Origin: Janibacter sp. A1S7
Lineage (GTDB): Bacteria > Actinomycetota > Actinomycetes > Actinomycetales > Dermatophilaceae
Length of the DNA stretch: 64,000 bases
Direction of reading: 5' to 3'
Assembly (NCBI RefSeq): GCF_037198315.1
Contig: NZ_CP144913.1
Coordinates: 372,001-436,000, forward strand
Made by a program: the position numbers and the translations under genes. Under the pieces are notes generated by a model. The model was not told the origin of the DNA, searched no databases, and worked only from the letters and a program-made list of their open reading frames with translations. Below are positions 48,562 through 56,683 of this stretch, in pieces (positions within the stretch are counted from its first letter, which is position 1; every line of letters begins with the position of its first letter).

Positions 48562-49635
48562 TCAGGACGACGTCCGCAGCTGCAGGATCCGGTCGTCGTC
48601 CGGCCCCGGGTCGCCGCGACCGTCGGTGTTGTTCGTCAGCACCCACAGCTCGCCGTCCGGTGTGGTCACGACGGCCCGCAGCCGGCCGCACTCGCCGACG
48701 AGGCGCTCCGTGGACGAGTCCGGGTCCGACAGGGGCACCTCCCGCAGGCGCTCGCCGCGCAGGTTCGCGATGTGGATCGACCCGTCCGCGACCGCCAGCC
48801 CGCTCGGGCTGGCCTCGGCGGGCTCCCACTGCTGGACCGGGTCGACGTACTCGTCGCCGCCGCCGATCCCCTCGACCTCGGGCCACCCGTAGTTCGCCCC
48901 GGCCTCGATGAGGTTGAGCTCGTCCCAGGTGTTCTGTCCGAACTCGCTCGCGTACATCGTCCCCTCGGCGTCCCAGGCGATGCCCTGCGGGTTGCGGTGG
49001 CCGTAGCTGTACACGAGCGAGCCGTCGACGGGGTTGTCCTCCGGTGCGCTCCCATCCGGGGTCATCCGCAGGATCTTGCCGGACAGCGAGTCGAGGTCCT
49101 GGGCGGCGTCCCCGTCCCCGGCGTCACCCGTGGTCGCGTAGAGCATCCCGTCCGGTCCGAAGGCGATCCGCCCGCCGTTGTGGACGCCCGCCGCCGGGAT
49201 CCCGTCGAGGATCACCTCCGGGTCGCCGAGTCCGAGTGAACCGGCCTGCCCGGTCAGGTCGTGCCGCACGATCCGGTTGTCCGAGTCGGTCGTCAGGTAC
49301 GCGTAGAGGACGTCCTCGCGCACTGCGATGCCCAGCAGGCCCCCTTCGCCCCGGGCCCGCGCCGACCGAACGCTCCCGACGACGCGGGTGTCACCTGCGT
49401 CGTCCAGCTCCAGGATGTCGCCGGAGTCCCGCTGGCTCACCAGCGGCGTGCCGTCGTGGAAGGCGACCGACCACGGGACGTCGAGCCCTGCCGCGACGGT
49501 CGTGACCTGCGCGTCGTCCGCCGTGGTCGTCGAGGAGGTCGCGGACGAAGGGGGGTCCCCACCGGCCGTGCAGCCGGCCAGCAGGCCTGCGGCGAGGAGG
49601 GACGCGGCCGTGGCCGCGCGTCGGTGACCGGCCAT
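48562..49635 (-). CDS. PQQ-dependent soluble-glucose-dehydrogenase-like lipoprotein
   Basis: 357 aa from ATG 49635. The signal peptide ends in LLAAGLLAGC, a lipobox, so the protein is membrane-anchored outside the cell. LDVPWSVAFHDGTPLVSQRDSGDI, GGLLGIAVREDVLYAYLTTDSDNRIVRH, VHNGGRIAFGPDGMLYATTGDAG (catalytic His), YSYGHRNPQGIAWD and EFGQNTWDELNLIEAGANYGWPEVEG are the beta-propeller hallmarks of the Asd/GdhB-like family. It oxidises aldoses with PQQ if supplied; no PQQ synthesis genes are in view. Confidence 0.92.
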   Translation of the reverse strand: MAGHRRAATAASLLAAGLLAGCTAGGDPPSSATSSTTTADDAQVTTVAAGLDVPWSVAFHDGTPLVSQRDSGDILELDDAGDTRVVGSVRSARARGEGGLLGIAVREDVLYAYLTTDSDNRIVRHDLTGQAGSLGLGDPEVILDGIPAAGVHNGGRIAFGPDGMLYATTGDAGDGDAAQDLDSLSGKILRMTPDGSAPEDNPVDGSLVYSYGHRNPQGIAWDAEGTMYASEFGQNTWDELNLIEAGANYGWPEVEGIGGGDEYVDPVQQWEPAEASPSGLAVADGSIHIANLRGERLREVPLSDPDSSTERLVGECGRLRAVVTTPDGELWVLTNNTDGRGDPGPDDDRILQLRTSS

Positions 49636-49711
49636 GGTGACCACACTAGGGTCAGCAGCGGTCGGGGGGACACCCGTGCTGCGACCCGTTCGGTGCCCAG
49701 GGGCTTCCGGG

Positions 49712-50929
49712 TCAGTGCGCGCCGGCCTCCGCGGCGAGCCGACGGACCGGTCCGAAGGTCAGCGCCAGCGTGAGCGCGGCAGCGATCGCGAGCAACCACA
49801 GACCGATCGCGTAGGAGTCGAAGCGCCCGTAGACGTAGCCCATGATCAGCGGTGGGACGAAGCCCCCGAGACCTCCGGCGGCGCCGACGATGCCCGTGAC
49901 ACCACCGACTCGCGCCGGGTCGGTGACCTGCGCGATGAGCGCGAAGACCGCGCCGCTGCCGGCGCCGAGGGCCGCGGCCATCGCGAGGAAGGCGACCGTG
50001 CCACCGGCGTGCAGCGGGGGGTTCCCGGCCGCCATGGCGGCGCACACGGCGGTGACCGCGAAGACGACGCCGAGGACGGGGATCGCGCCGACCTTGTCGG
50101 CCATCGCGCCGCCGATCGGACGGGCGATCACCGCGACGACGACGAACCCGGCCATTCGCAGGGAGGCGTCTGCCGCATCGAGACCGTGCTCGGTGATGAG
50201 GTAGGCCGGAAGGTAGACCGAGAAGGCCACGTAGCCACCGAAGGCGATGGAGTAGAGGATGCCGGCCTGCCACGTCACGGGGAGGGTGATGTTGGCCTTC
50301 AGGCGCTGCACCATGCTCGTCGTCGGCACGACCCGACCGGGGGCGTCGCGCAGGATGAGCCACGACGCGACGGTGTAGACCGCCAGCAGAGCGGCGGTGA
50401 TGAGGAAGGGGAGGGCGGCTGCCTTCTCGAACAGCTGCACCGTGGTCAGGGCGCTGATCGCGGTACCGCCCATGCCGGCGCCGAAGATACCGATGGCCAG
50501 ACCGCGCTGGGCCGGCGGGAACCACGCGTTGACGAAGGGGACACCGACGGCGAAGACGGTGCCGGCGATCCCCAGGAAGAAGCCGGCGACCAGCAGCAGT
50601 GCGTACGAGTTCAGCGCGAAGAAGCCGATGAACAGCACGGGGATGATGGTCAGGCCCGAGATCACCGGGAACATCACACGACCGCCGTAGCGGTCGGTCA
50701 GGGAGCCAGCGATGATCCGGCCGAGCGAACCGACGACGACCGGTACCGCGACGAGCAGCGAGACGTCGAACTCGGTCAGCTCGCCGAGCTGACCGGAGCT
50801 GCGGAAGAGGGGACCGACCGGGCTGATCAGGGCCCATGCCCAGAAGTTCACGGCGAAGCCGATGGTGGCCATGGCCAGCATCAGCCATGGGACGCCCGAA
50901 CGTGTTGCTTCGTGGTCGTGCTCAACCAT
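49712..50929 (-). CDS. narK: NarK-type nitrate/nitrite MFS transporter
   Basis: 405 aa, twelve TM segments. ATIGFAVNFWAWALISPVGPLF at TM1, GRIIAGSLTDRYGGRVMF after TM2-3, VGVPFVNAWFPPAQRGLAIGIFGAGMGGTA at TM4-5 and IVGAAGGLGGFVPPLIMGYVYG in TM11 match the nitrate/nitrite porter signatures. It moves nitrate and/or nitrite for respiration or assimilation. Two FNR-like boxes lie upstream (nearer centred about 110 bp from the start), and a Crp/Fnr gene lies 2.5 kb away, so oxygen or nitrogen-oxide control is likely. Confidence 0.9.
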   Translation of the reverse strand: MVEHDHEATRSGVPWLMLAMATIGFAVNFWAWALISPVGPLFRSSGQLGELTEFDVSLLVAVPVVVGSLGRIIAGSLTDRYGGRVMFPVISGLTIIPVLFIGFFALNSYALLLVAGFFLGIAGTVFAVGVPFVNAWFPPAQRGLAIGIFGAGMGGTAISALTTVQLFEKAAALPFLITAALLAVYTVASWLILRDAPGRVVPTTSMVQRLKANITLPVTWQAGILYSIAFGGYVAFSVYLPAYLITEHGLDAADASLRMAGFVVVAVIARPIGGAMADKVGAIPVLGVVFAVTAVCAAMAAGNPPLHAGGTVAFLAMAAALGAGSGAVFALIAQVTDPARVGGVTGIVGAAGGLGGFVPPLIMGYVYGRFDSYAIGLWLLAIAAALTLALTFGPVRRLAAEAGAH

Positions 50930-51032
50930 CGCCTACCCCACCGTGTTGTCAGCTCCGGGCTCGACTGCCAAGAGTCGTTGAGGACATCTTGGCCCACCGA
51001 GGGCGCGAACTCGAAACCGGCAGGGCGACGAC

Positions 51033-51046
51033 TTGATCCGGGTCAA
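51033..51046. promoter_or_regulatory. FNR-like box TTGATCCGGGTCAA
   Basis: Dyad TTGAT-N4-GTCAA, one base from the TTGAT-N4-ATCAA FNR consensus, centred about 110 bp upstream of the NarK start. The local Crp/Fnr protein has a matching E-x-x-S-R recognition helix. Confidence 0.65.
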
Positions 51047-51158
51047 GGAGGGGTTCGCCGGCTCGCCCTGCGGCCATGGCGCACGGCCCCGCCGGGCGCT
51101 GCCAGAGGGAAGGGATCGGCGCGCCCGGGTACACCGCCCGTCGCCCTGGTGCACCCGC

Positions 51159-51172
51159 TTGACCTGCATCAA
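51159..51172. promoter_or_regulatory. FNR-like box TTGACCTGCATCAA
   Basis: Dyad TTGAC-N4-ATCAA, one base from consensus, centred about 88 bp upstream of the HMA-protein start and exactly 126 bp (about 12 turns) from the other box. Confidence 0.65.
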
Positions 51173-51252
51173 GGACGGCTTCGCCCGCCATCCGTACCGT
51201 CAGCAGTGACGCCCCATGGGGGTGGATCACCACAGTGAGAGGACGCATCACG

Positions 51253-51492
51253 ATGACTGCCACGAGCCCCACCACGATCACGACCGCCCTTCGCGCAGAG
51301 GGCTTCTCGTGCCCTTCGTGCGTGGCCAAGATCGAGAAGCAGGTCGGTCGGCTGAAGGGAGTCGAGTCGGTGAAGGTGCACTTCGCCACTGCCCGGATCG
51401 TGGTCGTCCACGACCCGGCGGTCGCGTCCACCGATGACCTCGTCGCCGCGGTCGCCAAGGCGGGCTACACCGCCCGGCCGGCCGCCTTCTGA
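51253..51492 (+). CDS. Heavy-metal-associated (HMA) chaperone, CopZ-like
   Basis: 79 aa from ATG 51253. ALRAEGFSCPSCVAKIEKQVGRLKGVESVKVHFATARIVVVHD is one complete HMA domain with the metal-binding CxxC (CPSC). It delivers Cu(I) or a similar soft metal to a P-type ATPase. The P1B-ATPase gene follows 31 bp downstream and lacks its own N-terminal HMA domain, so this protein supplies it in trans. The pair sits behind an FNR-like box. Confidence 0.9.
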   Translation: MTATSPTTITTALRAEGFSCPSCVAKIEKQVGRLKGVESVKVHFATARIVVVHDPAVASTDDLVAAVAKAGYTARPAAF

Positions 51493-51523
51493 CCCCCCGC
51501 CGGCCGACCAGGAAGGAACCACG

Positions 51524-53515
51524 ATGAACCCCCTCACCCGGCTGCAGGGGCGCTGGAGCGTCCCGGCACTCTCCGCGCTGCTGATCGCAGCGTCCTATGC
51601 CGTGGCGCAGAGCACGAGTCCGACCGCGTGGGCCGACGCGTTGATGATCGCCGCCGCGGTCGTCGCCGGCACGCCGGTGCTGATCAAGGCGTGGCACGCG
51701 TTGACCGCCAAGGTCATCGGGATCGACCTGCTCGTCTCCGTCGCCGCCATCGGCGCGGTCCTCGTGGGCAACTACTGGGAGGCCGCCGCGGTCACCTTCC
51801 TCTTCGCCGTCGGGCACTCGCTCGAGTCGGCGACGTTGAACCGCACCCGAGCGGCGCTGGCCGAGCTGATCGCCGTGGCCCCCGACGTGGCGGTCGTCAT
51901 GCGGGAGGGGCAGCAGCTCGAGGTGCCCGCGACCGAGGTCGCGAAGGGGGAGACCGTCCTGGTCAAGAACGGTGCCAGGGTCCCGGTGGACGGCGTGGTC
52001 TCCGGGGGCACGGGCGCCCTCGACGAGGCCTCGATCACCGGTGAATCGATGCCGGTGGACAAGCTGAGCGGGGACCAGGTCTTCGCCGGCACGGTCTCCA
52101 CCGGTGGCTTCCTGCAGGTCACGGCGACCGGAGTCGGTGCGGACACCACGCTCGCGCGGATCATCCACCGCGTCGAGGAGGCACAGGAGGCCAAGGCAAG
52201 GACGCACGCCCTCATGGACCGCTTCTCCGCCTGGTACACACCGGCCATCATCGTGCTGGCTGTCGTCGTCGGGTTGGTCACGGCGGACGTCGTGCTGGCC
52301 CTGACCCTGCTGGTCATCGCCTGCCCCGGTGCGCTGGTCATCTCCATCCCGGTCTCCATCGTCGCCGGCATCGGGCGCGGCGCGAAGGACGGCATCCTGA
52401 TCAAGGGAGGCGAGTTCCTCGAGACCTCGGCGAAGATCGACGTCGTCGCGGTCGACAAGACGGGCACGCTGACCGAGGGCCGCCCGCGGCTGACGGACGT
52501 CGTCGCACTCCACCCCGACATCGACGGGTCCGAGGTGCTGCGGATGGCCGCCCGCGCCGAGGCCGGATCCGAGCACCCTCTCGCCCGTCCCGTCCTCGAG
52601 GCGGCCGCCGAGGCCGGCCTGCCCGTCCTGGGCCTGCCTTCGCACACCGAGCCGGTGCCGGGGAAGGGGATCGTCGCATCGCTCGACGGCCACCGCATCG
52701 CCGTCGGCAACCTGCCACTCATCGAGGTCGAGAACCACGACGGTCACGACCTGGACGAGGCGCGCGAGGTGGTCGCCCAGCTCGCGTCGGCCGGCCGCAC
52801 GCCGATGGTCGTCGCCTGCGACGGGCGGGTGATCGGTGTCGTCGCCGTCGCGGACCGGGTCCGTGACGATGCCGCCGAGATGGTTGCCCGCCTGCACTCC
52901 GTCGGGGTGAAGAAGGTCGTCATGATGACCGGTGACATCGAGCCCGTGGGGCGTGCTGCCGCTGCCCGGGTCGGCATCGACGAGGTCTTGGCCGGGCTGC
53001 TGCCCGAGGACAAGCTGCGCGCCGTGGAGGACCTCCAGCGACAGGGACACGTCGTCGCCATGGTCGGCGACGGCGTGAACGATGCGCCTGCCCTGGCCAC
53101 CGCTGACATCGGTGTCGCCATGGGCGCCGCCGGCACGGGCGTCGCGATCGAGACGGCCGACATCGCCCTGATGAAGGACGATCTGCTCACGCTGCCCGAA
53201 GCGGTGTCGCTGGCGCGGCGCACGGTGAACACCATGCGTCAGAACATCGCGGTCGCCCTGGGCACGGTCGCCGTCCTCCTCGCCGGGGTCCTGTTCGGCG
53301 GCGTGACGATGGCCATCGGGATGCTCGTCCACGAGGTCTCGGTCCTCGTGGTCATCGGCAACGCGATGCGCCTGCTGCGCCGACCGGCCGACAACCGACC
53401 GGTCGGACGTCGCAGGGCTCAGCTCCCGGAGGCGAGTCCCATCAGGGCGTCGGCGTCCCGGATGAGCAGTCCACGTGTCCCGCGCGGGGTCACGACCCCG
53501 GACTCCCTGAGGTGA
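51524..53515 (+). CDS. P1B-type heavy-metal ATPase with CPG motif
   Basis: 663 aa from ATG 51524 with AGGAAGG upstream. Order: two N-terminal TM helices, WEAAAVTFLFAVGHSLE, actuator TGES (ASITGESMPVDK), TM6 motif LLVIACPGALVISIPVSIV, DKTGTLTEGRP phosphorylation site, SEHPLA (HP motif), MMTGD, VAMVGDGVNDAPALATADIG, and two C-terminal TM helices with MAIGMLVHEVSVLVVIGN. The transport motif is CPG rather than CPC, a subgroup whose metal is less certain. No N-terminal metal-binding domain is present; the adjacent HMA protein fills that role. The last 32 codons run antisense into the convergent Crp/Fnr gene. Confidence 0.92.
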   Translation: MNPLTRLQGRWSVPALSALLIAASYAVAQSTSPTAWADALMIAAAVVAGTPVLIKAWHALTAKVIGIDLLVSVAAIGAVLVGNYWEAAAVTFLFAVGHSLESATLNRTRAALAELIAVAPDVAVVMREGQQLEVPATEVAKGETVLVKNGARVPVDGVVSGGTGALDEASITGESMPVDKLSGDQVFAGTVSTGGFLQVTATGVGADTTLARIIHRVEEAQEAKARTHALMDRFSAWYTPAIIVLAVVVGLVTADVVLALTLLVIACPGALVISIPVSIVAGIGRGAKDGILIKGGEFLETSAKIDVVAVDKTGTLTEGRPRLTDVVALHPDIDGSEVLRMAARAEAGSEHPLARPVLEAAAEAGLPVLGLPSHTEPVPGKGIVASLDGHRIAVGNLPLIEVENHDGHDLDEAREVVAQLASAGRTPMVVACDGRVIGVVAVADRVRDDAAEMVARLHSVGVKKVVMMTGDIEPVGRAAAARVGIDEVLAGLLPEDKLRAVEDLQRQGHVVAMVGDGVNDAPALATADIGVAMGAAGTGVAIETADIALMKDDLLTLPEAVSLARRTVNTMRQNIAVALGTVAVLLAGVLFGGVTMAIGMLVHEVSVLVVIGNAMRLLRRPADNRPVGRRRAQLPEASPIRASASRMSSPRVPRGVTTPDSLR

Positions 53516-54132
53516 CGCAACTGACGGCTGAGGGACTCCGGAGTGGTGTCGAGCAGCGAGGCGATGTCCTTCTTCGCCAGCGGCAGCGCCACCTCGAGTC
53601 CCTCGGCCCCAGCACGTCCACGGAGGGAGAGCAGGTAGTTCGCCAGCCGGGAGGTGACGTCGCCGGAGGTGAGGGAGACCAGCCGCGACTCCGTGTCCTG
53701 CAGCCGACCGCTGACGTCCTGCAACATCCGCAGACCGATCGAGGGATGGCTTCGCACCAGCCGGCCCAGGTCGGAGTGTTGGAAGGTGCACAGACTGCTC
53801 GGCTCGGTCGCGGTCGCGTAGTGGGTCGGCGGGCGGCCGCTGAGGAAGGCCGACTCACCCACGAAGTCACCCGGACCGAGCACCCGGATGAGGTGCTCGT
53901 AGCCGCTGGGCCCGAGGCGAGCGACCTTCACCGCGCCGGTGTGCACCACGAGTAGTTGCGAGGCGTCCGCGCCGGCCGCGTACACCTGCTCGCCCGTCGC
54001 CAGCTCTCGGGGCCGGGCCAGCCGGGCGACACCGAGCAGCTCCTGGTGGCTCAGCCCCTGGAACAGCGGCACTCGCGCCACGCACAGGTCATCGGGGGAG
54101 TCCTGGATGACGGGCAACTGGGTACGGGACAT
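53419..54132 (-). CDS. Crp/Fnr-family transcriptional regulator
   Basis: 237 aa from ATG 54132 with GAGGAGGTC upstream. The cyclic-nucleotide-binding-like domain (VPLFQGLSHQELLGVARLARPRELATGEQVYAAG, GDFVGESAFLSGRPPTHYATA) is followed by the dimer helix and a winged HTH (LAKKDIASLLDTTPESLSRQLRHLRESGVV). The recognition helix carries E-x-x-S-R as in FNR, predicting TTGAT half-sites, and two such boxes lie at 51033 and 51159. Cys residues are few (LCVARVP and LCTFQH), so a classical FNR iron-sulfur cluster is doubtful; a haem- or NO-type sensor is possible. Its 3' end overlaps the convergent ATPase gene by 97 bp. Confidence 0.9.
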   Translation of the reverse strand: MSRTQLPVIQDSPDDLCVARVPLFQGLSHQELLGVARLARPRELATGEQVYAAGADASQLLVVHTGAVKVARLGPSGYEHLIRVLGPGDFVGESAFLSGRPPTHYATATEPSSLCTFQHSDLGRLVRSHPSIGLRMLQDVSGRLQDTESRLVSLTSGDVTSRLANYLLSLRGRAGAEGLEVALPLAKKDIASLLDTTPESLSRQLRHLRESGVVTPRGTRGLLIRDADALMGLASGS

Positions 54133-54204
54133 GGCGACCTCCTCGTCGATCATAGGTAGCGAACGGCGGCGGGCAGGGTCCGCTCCGCACCCGGGGGTGT
54201 GACG

Positions 54205-55017
54205 TCAGTCGGTCGGTGGTCCGGTGACCAGCTTGCCCTTGGTGTCTCGTGGCCAGGCATTGGCCACGCAGCCGTCGAGGCCGAGCGTCTGCTGCAGCAT
54301 GACGGGAGCGGTCTCGCCCTTGCCGGGGCAGGACTGGTGCCCCTTGCCCAGCGCGTGCCCGACCTCGTGGTTGATCAGGTAGTTGCGGTAGAGGTCGAGA
54401 TCCCTGATCTGGGGGACGCCGAGGTACCACCGATCGAGGTTGATCAGGATGTACCGGCCGGTGCGGCAGGAGGTGTACCCGTGTGTGTTGAGTCCCGCGG
54501 CGGCGCACTGAGCGTCCACGCTCTTCGGGGTCGCGAGCCGGATGGTCAGGTCCGACTGGCCCGCGGACACCCGCTGGAACCGCCAGTGGCCGCCTGCGGT
54601 CCAGCCGCGGGGGTTGCGCAGCGTGCCGTCGATGGCGCCGGCGAAGACCCGGGCGCTCACTCCCGAGCCCTTCTCGACCTCCACCTCGTACGTCATGAGT
54701 TGACCGGACGAGCCGCGGACCCGGTCCGATCCCTTGGCGGTCTCGAACTCTCCGGTGCTCTCGTAGTCCGGCAGCGTCGGGCTCGAGGAGGTCGACGACG
54801 TGGACGACTGGGCGGCCGACGGCGACTCACCCGTCGTGGGGTCGGCGGCCGCCACCGAGGTCGTCGTCGACGTGGCGGGCTGAGCGGCGCCGGAGCCCGG
54901 TCCGGGGCGCAGGGCGATCAGCAGCACCCCGACGATGGCGAGGGCCCCCACTGCGACGCCCACCCTGCGACGGAGTGCCTGCCGACGGTCAGTGGGTGCG
55001 AGTTCGGACGGGTCCAC
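54205..55017 (-). CDS. DUF3152 protein, secreted or anchored zinc-protease-like
   Basis: 270 aa from GTG 55017 (a GTG-leaderless start; 55071 is also in frame but would overlap the next gene). An N-terminal basic segment and TM helix (VGVAVGALAIVGVLLIAL) are followed by a Ser/Thr-rich linker and the DUF3152 domain: GQLMTYEVEVEKGSGVSARVFAGAIDGTLRNPRGW, GRYILINLDRWYLGVPQ and NHEVGHALGKGHQSCPGKG with HExxHxxxxxH-type zinc ligands (HEVGHALGKGH). The family is thought to be a metzincin-like metallopeptidase; substrate unknown. Confidence 0.88.
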   Translation of the reverse strand: MDPSELAPTDRRQALRRRVGVAVGALAIVGVLLIALRPGPGSGAAQPATSTTTSVAAADPTTGESPSAAQSSTSSTSSSPTLPDYESTGEFETAKGSDRVRGSSGQLMTYEVEVEKGSGVSARVFAGAIDGTLRNPRGWTAGGHWRFQRVSAGQSDLTIRLATPKSVDAQCAAAGLNTHGYTSCRTGRYILINLDRWYLGVPQIRDLDLYRNYLINHEVGHALGKGHQSCPGKGETAPVMLQQTLGLDGCVANAWPRDTKGKLVTGPPTD

Positions 55018-55054
55018 GGCATCAGGGTAGAAGGTCGTCGCCCGATGGCGTGAC

Positions 55055-56572
55055 TCACGCCGCGTGGGCAAGCAGCCAGTCGCGCAGTCGCAGCGTGGAG
55101 AGGCAGTCGTACTCGTTGTACTGACGCAGGTCGGTCAGGCGCGCAGCGGCTCCGGCGGCATCGCCCTCCGCGACGGCCTCGCGGTAGCGCTGGTACTCGA
55201 CGATCGACTCACCCCCGCCGGTCACGCCGTCGGGGTCGCGCAGGTCGACGCCCATGTAGAGCGGTTCGAGGCGCTTGATGGAGTAGGACGGGCTGCCGAC
55301 GCGCACCGAGGACCTGACGACGGCGTACAGGTCGACCAGCACGCCGTCGGCGATGAGCGCGGCGACCTCGTCGCGGTACACGTCGTGGCGGCTGGCCAGT
55401 CGGGTCAGCGCCGTCGGCTCGTACCCGGCGTAGTGGTAGACGTGCGTCCCCGGCCAGCGTCGGCGCCGCTCCTGCACCCAGTCGACGAAGTCGACGAGAG
55501 CGCGGCGCTCCGCCGCCCGATCGTGGGCCCAGAACGGCGTGAAGCGCTCGCCGTCGTCCGTGGTCAGACACCCGAAGAGGTACTCCAGGCCGGGGTCGTC
55601 GTCGTAGCCATCGCGCCACATGGGGTCGCCCTCGAAGTCGAAGAAGACGTCCCCGAGGCTCGGCTCGGGGAGAACCGCCGGGGTGTGCACCTCGAAGGCG
55701 AGCGGCGCCTGCGGGGTCGGCTCGACGAGCTGCAGCCGGGCCTGGGCGCTCATGACGGCCAGGTCCTCGGGCTCGATCCCCTCGACGGGACCGATCCGCT
55801 GGGCGAGAGCGGCGACCGTGGTGACACCGGCCTGCAGCAGCAGGCGTCGTCGATAGGAGGAGACACCGGCGACGAGTCCGACGTCACCGGATGCGGCCAG
55901 CTCGGCCCGGCAGGCGTCGCAGCGCAGGCACGCCCGCCACCGCGGGTCACCCCAGGCCACGGGAACGTCCTCGTCGAGGTGTCTCCCGAGCACCTCGAGA
56001 ACCCGTGAGCGGACGGTGGCCAGGTCCTCCACGAGATCCTCGGTGGGGGTGTCGACGACCGACCCGTCACCCAGGTACAGCCGCACGAAGGGGGCGACGG
56101 GGGCCCCTGCCTCCCGCAGCGCCTCGGCGTAGGCCGCCACCTGCGTCAGTGCGTGCGCGTGGGCGGATCGGGCCAACTTGGTCTCCGCGACGATCCACCG
56201 CCCGTCCTCATCGCGCAGGAGGTGATCGGCCCGGCCGGTGAAGCGGTCGGCGCGCACGGCGGCCTGGTGCACCAGGCGCACGCTGGGGTCGGTGAGCAGC
56301 CGCAGGGTCGCCTCGTGGTCGAGCTCGCGCGCGTCGCGGACCCCGTCGTGGTGCTCGCGGGTGAGCCGCTCGGTCACCTCCGCCTCCCACTCCCGCCCGG
56401 CGGCGCCGAAACGGTCGCGCACCGCATCGGGTGTGCTGGGCACCGCCTCCCGGCGCCCCAGCCGCACGTCGGCCTCGACGAGGAGGCCGAACTCGCAGCG
56501 ACGCCCGGTCCGCAGGTCACCCGTGGTGATCGTCGGGGGGCCGGGGACGCCGTCGATGAGGGGGTAGTGCAT
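55055..56572 (-). CDS. TM0106-family RecB-like nuclease, without helicase half
   Basis: 505 aa from ATG 56572. An N-terminal RecB-type nuclease region has GRADHLLRDEDGRWIVAETKLARSAHAHALTQVAAYAEAL (the D...E-x-K core). The Cys cluster ACLRCDACRAEL follows (a possible Fe-S or zinc site). A second, DEDD-like part has DVFFDFEGDPMW, HVYHYAGYEPTAL and YNEYDCLSTLRLRDWLL. In many TM0106 proteins an SF1 helicase domain follows after that last motif, giving over 1000 aa; here the protein stops ten residues later and no helicase gene follows, so this is a compact version or a truncation. Confidence 0.85.
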   Translation of the reverse strand: MHYPLIDGVPGPPTITTGDLRTGRRCEFGLLVEADVRLGRREAVPSTPDAVRDRFGAAGREWEAEVTERLTREHHDGVRDARELDHEATLRLLTDPSVRLVHQAAVRADRFTGRADHLLRDEDGRWIVAETKLARSAHAHALTQVAAYAEALREAGAPVAPFVRLYLGDGSVVDTPTEDLVEDLATVRSRVLEVLGRHLDEDVPVAWGDPRWRACLRCDACRAELAASGDVGLVAGVSSYRRRLLLQAGVTTVAALAQRIGPVEGIEPEDLAVMSAQARLQLVEPTPQAPLAFEVHTPAVLPEPSLGDVFFDFEGDPMWRDGYDDDPGLEYLFGCLTTDDGERFTPFWAHDRAAERRALVDFVDWVQERRRRWPGTHVYHYAGYEPTALTRLASRHDVYRDEVAALIADGVLVDLYAVVRSSVRVGSPSYSIKRLEPLYMGVDLRDPDGVTGGGESIVEYQRYREAVAEGDAAGAAARLTDLRQYNEYDCLSTLRLRDWLLAHAA

Positions 56573-56683
56573 GGCCCCGACCTTACGAGCACCCGCCGAC
56601 AGCACCCCGTGCACTCCGGGACTCAGGGCACCCCGGGACCCGAGGGCGCAGATCGCTGTGCGCGCGTGCGCCCCCCGAGCGCC

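Larger units (their letters stand above)
50930..51252. other. Divergent regulatory region between narK and metal-transport genes
   Basis: 323 bp without a gene. It contains two FNR-like palindromes, listed separately, and the sequence between them shows no coding potential. It serves both the NarK gene and the HMA/ATPase operon. Confidence 0.6.
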
